A stretch of DNA of 51,567 nt from Guillardia theta CCMP2712 (taxonomy: Eukaryota; Cryptophyceae; Pyrenomonadales; Geminigeraceae), in contig NW_005434597.1 in NCBI RefSeq assembly GCF_000315625.1, positions 194,048 to 245,614 of the forward strand. Reading direction: 5' to 3'. Position numbers and translations under genes: made by a program. The notes under the pieces are model-generated. The model saw only the letters and a list, made by a program, of their open reading frames with translations, did no database searches and was not told the DNA's origin. Of this stretch, positions 1 through 10,010 are shown one piece after another (within the stretch, counting starts at the first letter, position 1; the number at the start of each line of letters is the position of its first letter).

Positions 1-750
1 GAAGGAGAAGGAGGAGAGGGAAGATGAGAAGAGAAAGAAGACGGGGAAGTAGGCGGGGAAGAAGGAGGCGAACAATGAACGATCGGAAGGGAAGGGCCTG
101 AGAGAATGATTGAGTGGAAAAAGAATGTTGAAACTTGGAGTTGATGATCAACAAGAAGGAGAAATGGGATAGAGGAGGAAGAGGAGGAGATGGGAGCTCC
201 GAGCAGCAGGAGCTTCAGCAGCAGCAGCACGCTAGGAGAAGATAGTGAACAGAAGAGGGAAAAGGAGGAGGAGGAGGAGGAGGAGGAGGAGGAGGAGGAG
301 GAGGAGGAGGTGATGGTGGTGGTGGTTGGTGGTGGTGGAGACAGAAGAAGCAGGTGCTATAGAAGCTGATGCTATAAGGAGGCAGGTCGCGCACGGGGAG
401 CCCTTACCTCTGAGTGCCGCACAAATACGATGCCCGCGATCGGGGCTCTCTCAGCCGAAGTTTCAGACATTCCCTATCAATACGTTTAGCACATCTCTCC
501 TCCTCTACCACCTCTTCTCCTCCCAACCTCCTCTTCCTACATCTCCAATCACTCCCCCTCTTCCTCTTCCTCTTCCTCTTTCTCTTTCTGTTCCTCCTAC
601 TGCTGCTGGTGCTGGTGGTGGTGGTGGTGGTGGTGGTGCTATTGCTGGTGCTGGTGCTGGTGCTGGTGCTACTGGTCCTCCTCTTCCTCCTCCTCCTCCT
701 ACTTCTCCCAGTCCTCCTCATTCTCTGTCTCCATCTCCCACTTGTCCTCA
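1..750. repeat. Low-complexity purine and TGG/TGC-rich DNA
   Basis: No gene could be supported here. The first 240 bases are GA-rich. A (GAG)n run covers about 263-311 and passes directly into a (GGT)n run to about 336. Around 555-600 there is a TTCCTC repeat, followed by TGG/TGC repeats to about 673. Long open frames on both strands are products of this composition (Leu/Val, Pro/Ala or Arg/Ser runs) and show no domain. The stretch lies just beyond the 3' end of the minus-strand CS-domain gene. Confidence 0.6.
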
Positions 751-2233
751 TCACCCCATAGCATAATCATCATCCCCTAATTGCTTCAACTGCTCTTTCT
801 GCCTCTGCTGCTGCTGCGACTCCTCTCCACCTCCCGCTTCCTTCTGCTGCTCTCCCTCTCTCCTCCTCCTCCGCTCACCGTCAGCATCATCTGTGTTGAC
901 TTCAACATCTCCATGATATTCTCGGGAGTTCCCCCCTGATCCCCCGGTCAGACTGTGAGAGCAGCAAACAACAAAAGTCGACTCACATTGCTCAGCGCCT
1001 CTCTGTACGACCTCGCCGCGTCTTCCCACTCCTCCTCAATCGTTTCATCCACCGCATTCTTCCAAGCCACCTTCGGCTCATCCAGCTCCTCGTTCTCTGT
1101 TCCCTCCCGCTCCTCCTCTTTTTCCTACAGTCCCCACCGTCTGTCAACTCAACTTCCACATGCTTCCACCCTCACCGCAACTGCAGGCAATTCCAGCAAG
1201 GAGGGCTTCATCAGTGCCACGAGCAGCTGGAGCGCTTTCTCCACGTCCTCTTTGCTCACCTGCTGAGCAGGTCAGATCTGACACACCACATCTGCTCACG
1301 ACGACCTCCTTCCTGCTGACGACTTGTCTGTCCGCCCAGTCGGCCGCGTTGGGATCGTAATCTTGTTTCAGGAGGAGCGGCCATGCTCCTGGTTGTGACT
1401 TTACCTGCAAAGGATGATGAGTATACCGGCACTTCTTCTACCTTCCTGCTCTCCCCCCTCCTGTTTCTCTTCCTCTTCCTTTCCATCCTTTCCTCCTCAT
1501 CCTCTTTCCTCCTTCAATACGGCTATTCGATCTCCCGGCCTCCCCACTCCGACTCTCCCTGCCTGTCTGCTCGCTGCTTGCATTTCTCCCTGGTTCCCTT
1601 GTTCATTCCTCTCAGCTCACCAGGCGGATGACGATACAGCGATCGTATCCTCCATACTCGTCGATCTCCCAGTAGCTGTCGTCCAGTTTTACACTTGACC
1701 ACATCTCTCCGTCCAGGATGCTGCCCGACAGAATCAGATCTCTTGCAGATGAGGAGCGAGGCTCAGCAAACCGATTCCCGTTGACAGAGAGGAAGATGAT
1801 GTTCTTCGTGATCTGCACAAGGATGAGGGGAGAGGGAAAGGATCCCACGAGATACCTCGCATTCGATGTTCCTGCTTTTCACGTCCTCCTCGATGGGCAG
1901 AACTACAAGACATCGCTCTGACGAGTCTATGAACTGAACTTCGTTCGTGCTAATATCTTTCTCTTCCATTCCGCTCTCTACAGCTTTGAGAGCAAAGGAT
2001 CCTCCCTTTCGGCACAAAGAAATCCTCTTGCCAGCCCCGGCCGGACCCCGTAGCTTCAGCGGCATTCTGTGCAGCCCATGATGCGAGTTTGTCGACAATC
2101 TGCTCCCTCGTCCTGATAAGGTCAAAGAAGCTTGGAAGCCGTCTACTCCGCTCACCATCACCATCACCATCACCATCACCATCACTCCCTTCATCGCAAT
2201 CCTTTCTTGCATGAGTCGCATATTATCCCTCAT
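751..2233 (-). CDS. Plastid-targeted CS-domain (NudC/p23-like) protein, 7 exons
   Basis: Exons on the minus strand are 2233-1856, 1812-1621, 1404-1300, 1259-1176, 1124-987, 935-879 and 798-751. All junctions are GT-AG and phase 0, giving about 333 residues ending in KQLGDDDYAMG. The N-terminus has a hydrophobic Met-Val repeat signal peptide (the (CATCAC)n tract at 2153-2185), then VSGVDG-FQASL: Phe follows the predicted cleavage site and a basic Ser-rich transit region follows, as in cryptophyte plastid leaders. The CS fold spans roughly residues 110-195, with the family pattern LSGSILDG...VKLDDSYWEI..... CIVIRL. The C-terminal third is acidic and helical and has no domain I recognise. CS proteins are usually HSP90 co-chaperones or chaperone-like clients, so a stromal or periplastid chaperone role is an inference. 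The start could be a Met a few codons downstream. Confidence 0.82.
2153..2185 (-). repeat. (CATCAC)n translated hexamer repeat
   Basis: Six near-perfect CATCAC/CATCACC units lie inside exon 1 of the CS-domain gene. On the minus strand they read as alternating Met-Val codons and form most of the hydrophobic core of the signal peptide. Unit-number changes would alter the length of the signal core. Confidence 0.85.
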
Positions 2234-3220
2234 CCCTCCTCTGACCCCCCGTGTAGACTCCGGGCCCTGCTCCGGGCCCAGCACTGCGGCACGATCACCG
2301 CCTAGCTTGTTAAATTGCAAAATGGTCTGCCTGCTCCGGGCCTGACTCCGGGCCCTGCTCCGGTCGCCGGGCTGCTCATGAGTCAGGCTCGCCGCGGCCG
2401 CCGGGCCGCTGACTCGCGGCTCGCCCGCCGGAGAAATCAAACTGATTTTTAACTTAACTTTACAGAGTAATGCGGATTTCCTGATCACTGTTTGAAAAGT
2501 TTCAATCCGGGTCGGGGGTTATGATGCGGCCGGGGTGCCAGTCCGGGCCGGGCCCGGTGAGGCCCCGGCGTGCTACGGCCCACCGATAGGGCGAGTCACA
2601 GGAGCTCTGCCGCGGACGGTGCGCGGCGGCCGCTGTCACAGCCGCGGGCGCGCCGGCCTTGACTTGAAACCGTCCGAGCCAACCGTACCATATGATACCG
2701 CCCGGCCTGTTCACCGTGAGTCACTAGAGTCATGACCGCCGCGGCAGTGCCGCATCCGATCAGTGACCCGATCAGATCGGACACAGCCTGTTTCATTTAC
2801 TCAAATTTAAGTTAAAAATCAGTACGAGGACAATCATGGCAGGAGCCTGAGTCGAGGAGGCTTGACCCTAACAGGCTGTCGCACAGGCCAAACGGCGAGA
2901 AGAGAAAGACAGCGAGAACCAAACCCAATCCTGCCGACTGCTGTTTCAGTGTGCGTCGCCGGACTCAGCCGCCGCGAGGGCCGGCCCGTCCCAGTCCCGG
3001 ATCGGCGGGCCGGATCTGCCGGTCGGATGATCGGACCGGACTCGGGACGTACCGGGGCCGGAGTCCGCCGATCGGATCGGATGATCTGTGAGTTTGAGTC
3101 GAGTCAGTGCCGGGCCCTATCACCATGATCCATCTCATCGGATCCGGAAGGCCGCGTGCGGTCGTGTGACTGATGACATCACGACTCTTCGCGCACGCTT
3201 AAAGGCTGCCACACTTAGAA
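2234..3220. repeat. GC-rich spacer island A
   Basis: Non-coding spacer between the divergent CS-domain and dehydrogenase genes. It is rich in GGGCCC, GGCCGG and CGGCC words (especially 2235-2420, 2510-2770 and 2940-3120). It contains GAGTCA/TGACTC words and the string TTTAACTTAA or its inverse. The same vocabulary recurs at 5440-5690, 25910-26350, 34910-35640, 41630-41790 and 44820-45480. I see no protein in it. Confidence 0.6.
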
Positions 3221-3630
3221 CCCCCACCCCTACCCCCCTTCGAAAAGTTTCATCCACCCTCCCGTCTCCCCTTGACCACCCCACCCCTCAATGAGTGATT
3301 GCTGTCAAGAATCTGCTAGTCGCCCCCCCCCCCCTCCTCCCCCGTGTTCTTGTTTCCCACCTTATAATGTTCTGATCCCCCTCATACCCCTACCCCTCCC
3401 TCTCCACCATCCTGGGTCAATTACCCCTGATTCTACCAGAATTACCCCACCCTCATGGAAGGTGGTCGCAAGCCTTTATTACCCGGCGGATTTCATCGAA
3501 CTTGGGGATAAAGGGTCGGGGTGGGTTTTCTTGCAGGGGATGGGAAAGCTGGGGGTAGTGGGGGGTGGTATAGGGGGTGGTATAAATGAAAGAGGGTGGG
3601 TAAATGAGACTAGCTTTGCAGGTTTCGCAA
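3220..3630. promoter_or_regulatory. C-rich then G-rich block and putative promoter of the dehydrogenase
   Basis: From 3220 to 3440 the plus strand is dominated by CCCCACCCC/TACCCC. From about 3550 to 3600 it switches to GGGGGTAGTGGGGGGTGG-type G tracts directly ahead of the dehydrogenase start. A TATAAA at 3581-3586 lies about 50 bp upstream of the ATG at 3634, the right order for a TATA box with a short leader. Promoter function is inferred from position and composition only. Confidence 0.4.
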
Positions 3631-3633
3631 ACC

Positions 3634-5242
3634 ATGCAGAGAGCGTGGAGCAATGGTCGCACAGCGTTCGGATCCCTCGGTCGATTCGGGAGCGCCAGGT
3701 ACCTGATGTTTGATGAACATGCTACTACGAGTTCTTGTTTGATGCCCTGAAGGCTCGATGAGCTTCTGATGACAGATAACGTTCCGTTTCTTTCGCTCAT
3801 AGGTTGTGATTGCAGGGATCGTGTAAAGGCGAGTTTGCCCTCCTGGTACAACCTCCAGCGAGCTATGCAGACCACGGAGCACAAGAATGGCTACAACAGG
3901 TTCTCAAATCCGATCAGAGGAGTGGACAAGGTCTCGTGGCATCCCAACAAGCATGGACAAGATCTTACGTGGCACAGTTTGGAACCAAGTGATGCTCGCG
4001 CTTCCATGATTGCTCCTCTCCTCCCCCAAGGCCTCCAGCACTCTGCTCGTGTCCTCCAACGATGGATCCCTAACCTCGGCGTTAACTTGATGATCGGAGC
4101 AGCTGCTGAGATCTCGCGATACCGTCCTGGCAACGGCGGTTTCCGCATTTGGGTGTACTCGGACCCTCAAGCTGCAGAGCGAGAAGCTGTCGGCCTCGCG
4201 CAAGGCATGGAGGTCAAACATGCTACATACAATACTGGATTTGCTGGAGCAAAGATTGTCTGCGATGCCTCAGGAGCGGACAAGTCAGTCTTGAAAGTGA
4301 ACAAGGAAGAGCTGATGAAAGCGACAGCAGCGTTGCTGCATGAGCTCAACGGAACCATGTACACGGGTTGCGATCTCAACACAACAACCAGTGATATGGA
4401 CTTGTTGTCCAAAGACTGCCCGTACGTTCTTGCAGCCATCGCCAATGAGTCTGTGAACCCTAACGATGCGACTGCGTTTGGAGTGCTTGGTGCGGTGGAG
4501 AGTGTCCTCGAAAGTTTCAATGTGCGTTGCTTTACAATCCGTTTTGTTCATATGCTCACAACTTCTGCAGGGCAAGACAGTTCTCGTCCATGGCTGCGGG
4601 TCTGTTGGGGGGACTGTGGCTAGAGAGCTTGTTCGATCTGGAGCGCGCGTGTATACCATTGATGCGGTAGCTGCTAAGGCTGATATCGAGGGCGCTACCA
4701 ACATTTCTAAGGGAACTCCAGAGTACGTGGAAGAGTTCTGGAAGATGAAGGTCGACGCTCTTGTCCCCTGCTCGATCTCTGGCCTCATCTCGATGGAGAT
4801 CGCGCAGGAGCTTGGTTGCAAGGCCATTGTCGGAGCGACAAATCTTCCCTTCAGGTCCGTTGAGGTTCAGGAGCAGGTGGAGGCGTCAGGGATCGTCTTC
4901 GTTCCCGAGGGGGTCTCTTCAGCTGGGGCTGTCATCGTCGACTCCATTGAGCACTTTGACCTCAAGGCTTTCAAGGAGGCGCAGCCCAACGACATTTACG
5001 AGTTCTGCCGGCATGTTGTGCTGAACAAGACGACCGAGCTTCTGCTCACAGCCCGTCTCCGTGAGATCGTCACTTCTCAAGCAACCAAGCTCATCAGTGA
5101 GGAGTATGGAGCCTCTGAGGAGAACGACTGCCCAAAGATGCCCATAGGAAGAACTTTCAGGTTCTGGTCTCAAGGACGTGGCTCTGTGATCAATCCTGGC
5201 GCAGCGGGAGCACAAAGAGCCTTGTTGAGGCGCGGAGCTTGA
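3634..5242 (+). CDS. Leucine/glutamate dehydrogenase-like enzyme (ELFV family), probably mitochondrial
   Basis: Three exons, 3634-3698, 3816-4521 and 4571-5242, with phases that join cleanly to about 480 residues. Exon 1 encodes an Arg/Ser/Gly-rich, acid-free leader (MQRAWSNGRTAFGSLGRFG) typical of a mitochondrial presequence. The catalytic domain carries NTGFAGAKIV, whose Lys matches the substrate-binding lysine region, and TGCDLNTTTSDM, matching the Asp loop of leucine dehydrogenases. The Rossmann domain begins HGCGSVGGTVARELV, close to the LeuDH/ValDH pattern. Family members deaminate branched-chain or related amino acids with NAD(P). The protein is longer than bacterial LeuDH (about 360 residues) and has a basic C-terminal tail. 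Substrate choice cannot be decided from sequence alone; glutamate dehydrogenase proper is less likely because the domain layout is the short LeuDH type. Confidence 0.85.
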
Positions 5243-5659
5243 TACTACCGTAAGCTGACTCGGAGGATAAGTGACGGCCCATGATTTTGTACATATATCA
5301 ATTCGAACAGTGAGAACTCAAGAACTTCGTGATGTTTGACGACTCACTCCAATCATCTCTTGGGGCCGATTTCCGAGTTCTTGTCAAATCATGTGAGTCC
5401 GAAGCCAAGCCTTGAAGTTCGGAAGTTACTTGACCGTGAACACTCGGCGGAGTCGGGAGCCTGTTCACTGGCTGCGTCTGCGGTGCCGCCGGTGCCCCGG
5501 CGGGCCGGCGGCCTGCGCCGGGCCCGGGGCCCCTGGCAAGCCAGGCTCCGAGCGCCGGAACTCGGAAGCTAAGTTCCTGGTTCAACGGTTCCGAAGCCTT
5601 CGGCACTGCAAAGCTGCGGCCCGGCCTGCCGGTCCGGCCCGGCCGTGTGCCTGGCGACA
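5243..5659. other. Spacer with GC-rich island B
   Basis: The stretch holds the 3' flank of the dehydrogenase gene, then a GC-rich block from about 5440 with GGGCCCGGGGCCCC and CCGGCCCGGCC words similar to island A. No coding exon is supported. The block borders the MITE-like element starting at 5660. Confidence 0.55.
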
Positions 5660-6176
5660 GACTCTGGGCCGAGACTAACGTCCGTTAGCGTATCGCGAAA
5701 ATATTGCGAACGCAACGAAACGTTTTAGAAATATTGTAAAACGTTTATAACTATTATACAATTTCCAAACGGTGTGTAAATTTGAAATAAGTGGGTTTAT
5801 ATATCTACAATGTCATTTATTAAATGTAAGCAGGCCTTGATCATCGTGTGGTAAAGCTGTGTTGTAATAAAGAGAATCGCGAACGACGTTCGCGATTCTC
5901 CGTATCCATGAGATTAAAACTGCTTTTTAATGTATTTGAATTTGTACCAAAAAAATATAGGTCAAAACAGGATGACGAAATGGTTTGAAACGTTGTTGAA
6001 GGAAAATGTTTCCAAAATGGAATTGTTCGTGTCAGGTTGATATATATCGAAGCAATGCTTGTTTGACAGGGAAAGGGATATTTTTGGCAAAAAAGTTAAA
6101 TCTATGTATGTCAAAAAGCGTTCGTTCGCTCATGGATTCGCGATACGCTGTCAGCCGTTAAACTCGGCCCTGAGTC
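5660..6176. mobile_element. MITE-like / foldback element with 40-bp terminal inverted repeats
   Basis: The left end 5660-5699 and the reverse complement of the right end 6137-6176 match at 33 of 40 positions without gaps. Both read GACTC(T/A)GGGCCGAG, then TAACG, and end AGCGTATCGCGAA. The 437 bp between them are AT-rich, unlike the GC-rich flanks, and carry no ORF. A perfect hairpin lies near the centre (5872-5900). The similarity continues weakly outside and inside the arms. No target-site duplication was recognised. A non-autonomous DNA transposon remnant is the simplest reading. Confidence 0.6.
5872..5900. repeat. Perfect 14-bp inverted repeat with a one-base centre
   Basis: GAGAATCGCGAACG is followed by a single A and then by its exact reverse complement CGTTCGCGATTCTC. 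It lies about 35 bp from the midpoint of the MITE-like element and repeats the TCGCGA word of its terminal arms. Confidence 0.85.
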
Positions 6177-8016
6177 GAGTCGCAGCCTTCAAGGACCGTC
6201 ACGGACACCGTCGGAACTTGAGCGGGTCATGGCTACTAGTGTTTTAAGACGATGTACCATGACCTGCCAGGACCCCTACCCCCCACCCCCCGTCAGTGTG
6301 ACACCATCCTCTTGTTCTTTCGTTGACTGGGCGGGTGAGGTGCGGGTGGGGGGGTCTGACGGGGTGGGTTTCAAGGGCAAAAGTAGTCAGGCGGTACCAG
6401 TAGTAGGGTAGTCTTGTCCTCGTACTCATTTTAACTTAACTTTGAGTAAAGACGAAAAAGAAGATACTAGCCTAGGATGTCAGGGTCACCCCTTATCAAG
6501 TACGGTCAAAGTGAGGGGGCCAGGCGGGGGTGGTAACGGAGCTCGTGACATTGAAAAAAAGGCTCTCTCCATCCATAGCTAAAGGGGGTGGGGTAGTGTT
6601 TTCTTTCTTCAAAATCAGCGTCATCCACCCAAGGTGGTGGGTGAGGGGTACCGTAGCTGTAGGGGGAGAGGGGTGGGGTGGGTGGTTGCACAGTTAACGA
6701 ATTTGACCCGAATGTGTCCCTACGCGATTCCTATGCCTCAAAATTGTTCCTAATACCCTGTCCTAGGACAGACAACCCTTCCTAGAAAGTTTCATTTTCA
6801 ATAGTTGACTACCCGTCCCTGGACGATCTTTCAACCCCCATCTAGACTTGTACCCACCGACTACCCCCACCCCCCTGCTCATGACCCCTTCAATCTTCGC
6901 ATTCGCGTCAGCGTCCCCTGCATTTGTGAGGAGCTGTCATATCCCCTGCTAAACTGTGACTACCCCCACCCCTCTAGCAAATTCTTGTACTTGATGTGAC
7001 CTTCTGTGAAGGGTACCTCATATTTTCCCTTGCATCACCCCCTACATTGACCTGACCCTCGAATAACTTTCTACCCCACCCCCTATGATTCCAGGGTCCC
7101 TGTTTCTACGTCCTGTACAGCCCGCCCGAAGTTTCATTCCATGGACCCGGTCCTAGGAAGGTACGAAAGCCCTACGGTAGCGGCCTCGGGACCTCTGAGT
7201 TTGACACTTGAGCCTTCACTCATTTGGGTACAGTTCAACAAAGGGTGGTAGGGTCATTGATGAACCCCTACAGACGACATATTTTTACATAGTGAGGCAT
7301 GGGTAGGTGGTGAGCGATCTGAGGGTGGGAGGGGGAGAATCGCAATAATCGGCGTCACATCCCCGTCAAAAGGTACTGCGAGTACCCCACCTTTCCTCTC
7401 AGATTGCACCTCTTCGTAGGGGTACTGGCTACAAGAAAGGTATGACAACCCCTACCTATACCACCCCCCACCTTGTTTTGTCAATAACCCACCCACATGT
7501 GGTTGTCATCGATCGCAGCACTACCCCCTACCATGTACTTTCAACTACCACCCCACCTGTTTCCAGTCACCCCACCACCCCCCTTTCCTCACACCCCTCC
7601 GTTTATCGTCAAACTACAGCAAATTTCATGTCAAGTTAACATCTCAGCATTTGACTACCCTAGCTCAGGACTACCCCCCATGTCAATACAAATGAACCCT
7701 ACCCACAACATGCGGTGCATTTTCTACCCCACCCCTTGTACCTTCCCGCCTGAGTTTGATGTTTCTCGGTTGTTCCATCCTTCCCGCCGCACCCTCCTTG
7801 TCCGCTTCTCTTCCTCCCCTCCCCTCCCCTTCTGCCTCCCCTCCCGTCCCTCTCCCTCTTCCTCCTGCCCTCCTCCATCTTCTCCCTTCGTCTGAACTTG
7901 CTCTCACTGCCGCCCTTCACGACTGTCCCTCACGAGCTCACAAAGATCCCTCGCACTAGGTATCAGCACGACATTTGACTGTGACAACGCCATCTTGTGA
8001 ACAAACACCTTGAAAG
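6177..8016. other. Long non-coding spacer with G-rich and TACCCC blocks
   Basis: From about 6270 to 6690 the plus strand carries GGGTGGGG/GGGGTAG tracts mixed with CCCC tracts. From 6830 to 7760 it is dominated by TACCCC, CTACCCCCAC and CCCCACCC words in otherwise AT-balanced DNA. From 7770 to 7890 there is a CTCCCCTCC pyrimidine tract. Open frames here are Pro/Thr-rich products of composition. One or more 5' exons of the homeodomain gene may lie in the last 300 bases, but I could not fix them. Confidence 0.5.
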
Positions 8017-9769
8017 ACGTTGGCGATGATGAAACCTCAGCGCAAAGAAAGAAAAACTTCCCCAAGCACACCGTAGATGAGCTTCGGAACTGGTTTCAGG
8101 AACATATCATGCATCCTTATCCCTCGGACGTTGTTGTTGAAATGCTATCACAAAAGACTGGCCTCTCGAGCTCGCAGGTGGTTTGACATTTGCTTTGAAG
8201 TTATATGATTGACTCTGTCATTCAGGTCAGTTACTGGTTTGTGAATGCGAGGAGGAGGATTTGGCAACCTATGCTTCAACAGAAACGCAATTCCTCCCTC
8301 ACTGGTTACGCCAAAGTCACAGCAAACGAAGATGGTGATGGTGACACCGACTCCGACAATCAGCTGATCGAGATAGATGAAGAGAAGAACAAGATCAAGT
8401 CGTCCGATGCTGAGAGCCACAGCCCCAAGGCGCCAGCAGATCCCTCCATCCGCATGATTCAGCAAAAGCAGGCGGAGCTCCACAGGTTTCAGTTCTCCCG
8501 GTTCGACTCGTGGTTCGACAGCAACTTTGAAATCACCGGCATCGTCAGTGACAGCGTCGGGGATGTGCTTCTTCAGTACAGCAGGATGGACAGATCGGTC
8601 AGCCTTGACAACTTGAAGGAGTGGCTAACCCACAAGGGAGTCACGCTGCGCAAGCGCAGCGGGGACGGCGCGCTGGTTTGTTGTGGGATCAAGAGGAGAC
8701 TTGAGCGACCTCAGTTCATGGAAGAGACGAAGCCGCTGGGAATCAAACGCAGGAAGGTTGTGCAAGTGAGCCCTTCGTCGGATGGAAAGCTTCCTGGAAT
8801 CAAGGATTTGCTGAATACTGCTTCATCGTCGAGGAAAGATAAGGACCCTGCGGATCAACGTACATTCTTACAGCACGAGCTGCTGGAGTTAAGCAAAGCA
8901 GGGCAGCAAGCTCTTGTAGCTGATGCGTATCCATTCAAAGATCTCATGGAGGGCAAGGCCGTCCGGGTTCACGCAACACCTTGTGTCCAAGACAACAGCC
9001 CTACATTGCCGAATTCCAACAAGGCTGCTGCACTTGCTGCCATCATGCAGCAGATCGCTATGCCGCATCATACCCAACACTTTCAGCAGCCTGTGAGCAC
9101 CATCGTACATGAGCAGCATCCAGCGTCCTTTGCAATGAATGCGATGAATCCGTACATGGTTCCCTGGGTCGGAGGCAACATGCTTGCTGGAATTCATTCG
9201 AGCGCCGCTGCAAATGAGTACCTGAGCAACGCTCTCCAAAACTCGGTCACAAATCTTGTCGGCTACCTCAACTCACAGACGACAGCGTCCAGCATAGACG
9301 AAAGGACTTATTGTTGGATCTGCTCACAAAGGCTAGGAAGATGTCAAGTCAAAAGGCCACACAACAGCAGACGCAGGAGATGGAAGAGGCTGCTCAAATC
9401 TTGAAGAGGACCAGCTCGAGCAGCGCAAAAGCGCCGAGCCAAGTAGCATCTACGGGCAGCAACGGGGCGGCGGAGCCAGTGTCGACAGGAGAGATAGTTC
9501 GCATCACACACAACGGAAGCACAAGGAAGTGGACAGGAGTGAAGTCGTTGGAGGACCTCAACGTGCGATGCCAGAACACCTTCGGGAGGAGCTCTTACGT
9601 GCTGAGGTACAAGGACGATGACAACACTATGATCGACGTGACAACAGAAGAAGAGTTCCGAGACTTTGTCGCTTGTCAGGGGGGTGGGGTCCTCTCGTTG
9701 GAGCTCGCAGACAGGCCGGAGGAGGCTGCTTCCTCGTGCGGGAAGGAGACCCCGAAGGACGAAGAGTAG
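8017..9769 (+). CDS. TALE homeodomain + PB1 domain transcription factor
   Basis: Exons about 8017-8177, 8226-9217 and 9298-9769. The first encodes KKNFPKHTVDELRNWFQEH followed by HPYPSD, and exon 2 starts VSYWFVNARRRIWQPML. Together they make a full 63-residue TALE homeodomain with the three-residue loop extension and the helix 3 WFVNARRR recognition core. A basic, Gln/Ser/Ala-rich middle follows. The last about 75 residues form a PB1 domain: GEIVRITHNGSTRKW, an RYKDDDNTMIDVTTEEEF acidic OPCA-type loop, then LSLEL. The exon 2-3 splice (donor GTACCT at 9218, acceptor CATAG at 9297) is my best fit for the frame change between the two ORFs. The true 5' end is not seen: an in-frame stop precedes 8017 and no Met occurs, so at least one upstream exon exists. 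Nuclear DNA-binding factor able to oligomerise through PB1 (inference). Confidence 0.82.
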
Positions 9770-10010
9770 GCTGGAAGTGTTGTGCCGTAACGGGCGTGCA
9801 TCATGTTGGGAAAATAATGACAAGAATCAAAGATCTTGAAAACTTTGAGATGAATAAGATAAAGAATAAACAGTATACACGTGGAAAAGAGGTGATCACC
9901 AAGAGAGGGAGAAGTGTGATGATGGTAAAGGGAAGCGGAAGGTAGAGGATGAAGTCAACAGAATGAGCAAGAGGAAAGATACAGCAAGCAAGGTGACGCT
10001 GGTTGGACTC
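9770..10010. other. Convergent 3' spacer
   Basis: A short spacer between the stop of the homeodomain-PB1 gene and the stop of the minus-strand GH172 gene. It holds AATAAA-like AT-rich sequence (AATAAAC at about 9864-9870) that could serve polyadenylation. No exon is supported. Confidence 0.4.

Noticed and set aside
326-766. 146-residue open frame (and its overlapping frames on both strands)
   Set aside because: It runs over simple TGG/TGC/TCC repeats; the Pro/Gly/Leu-rich product has no domain and every frame is open there for the same reason.
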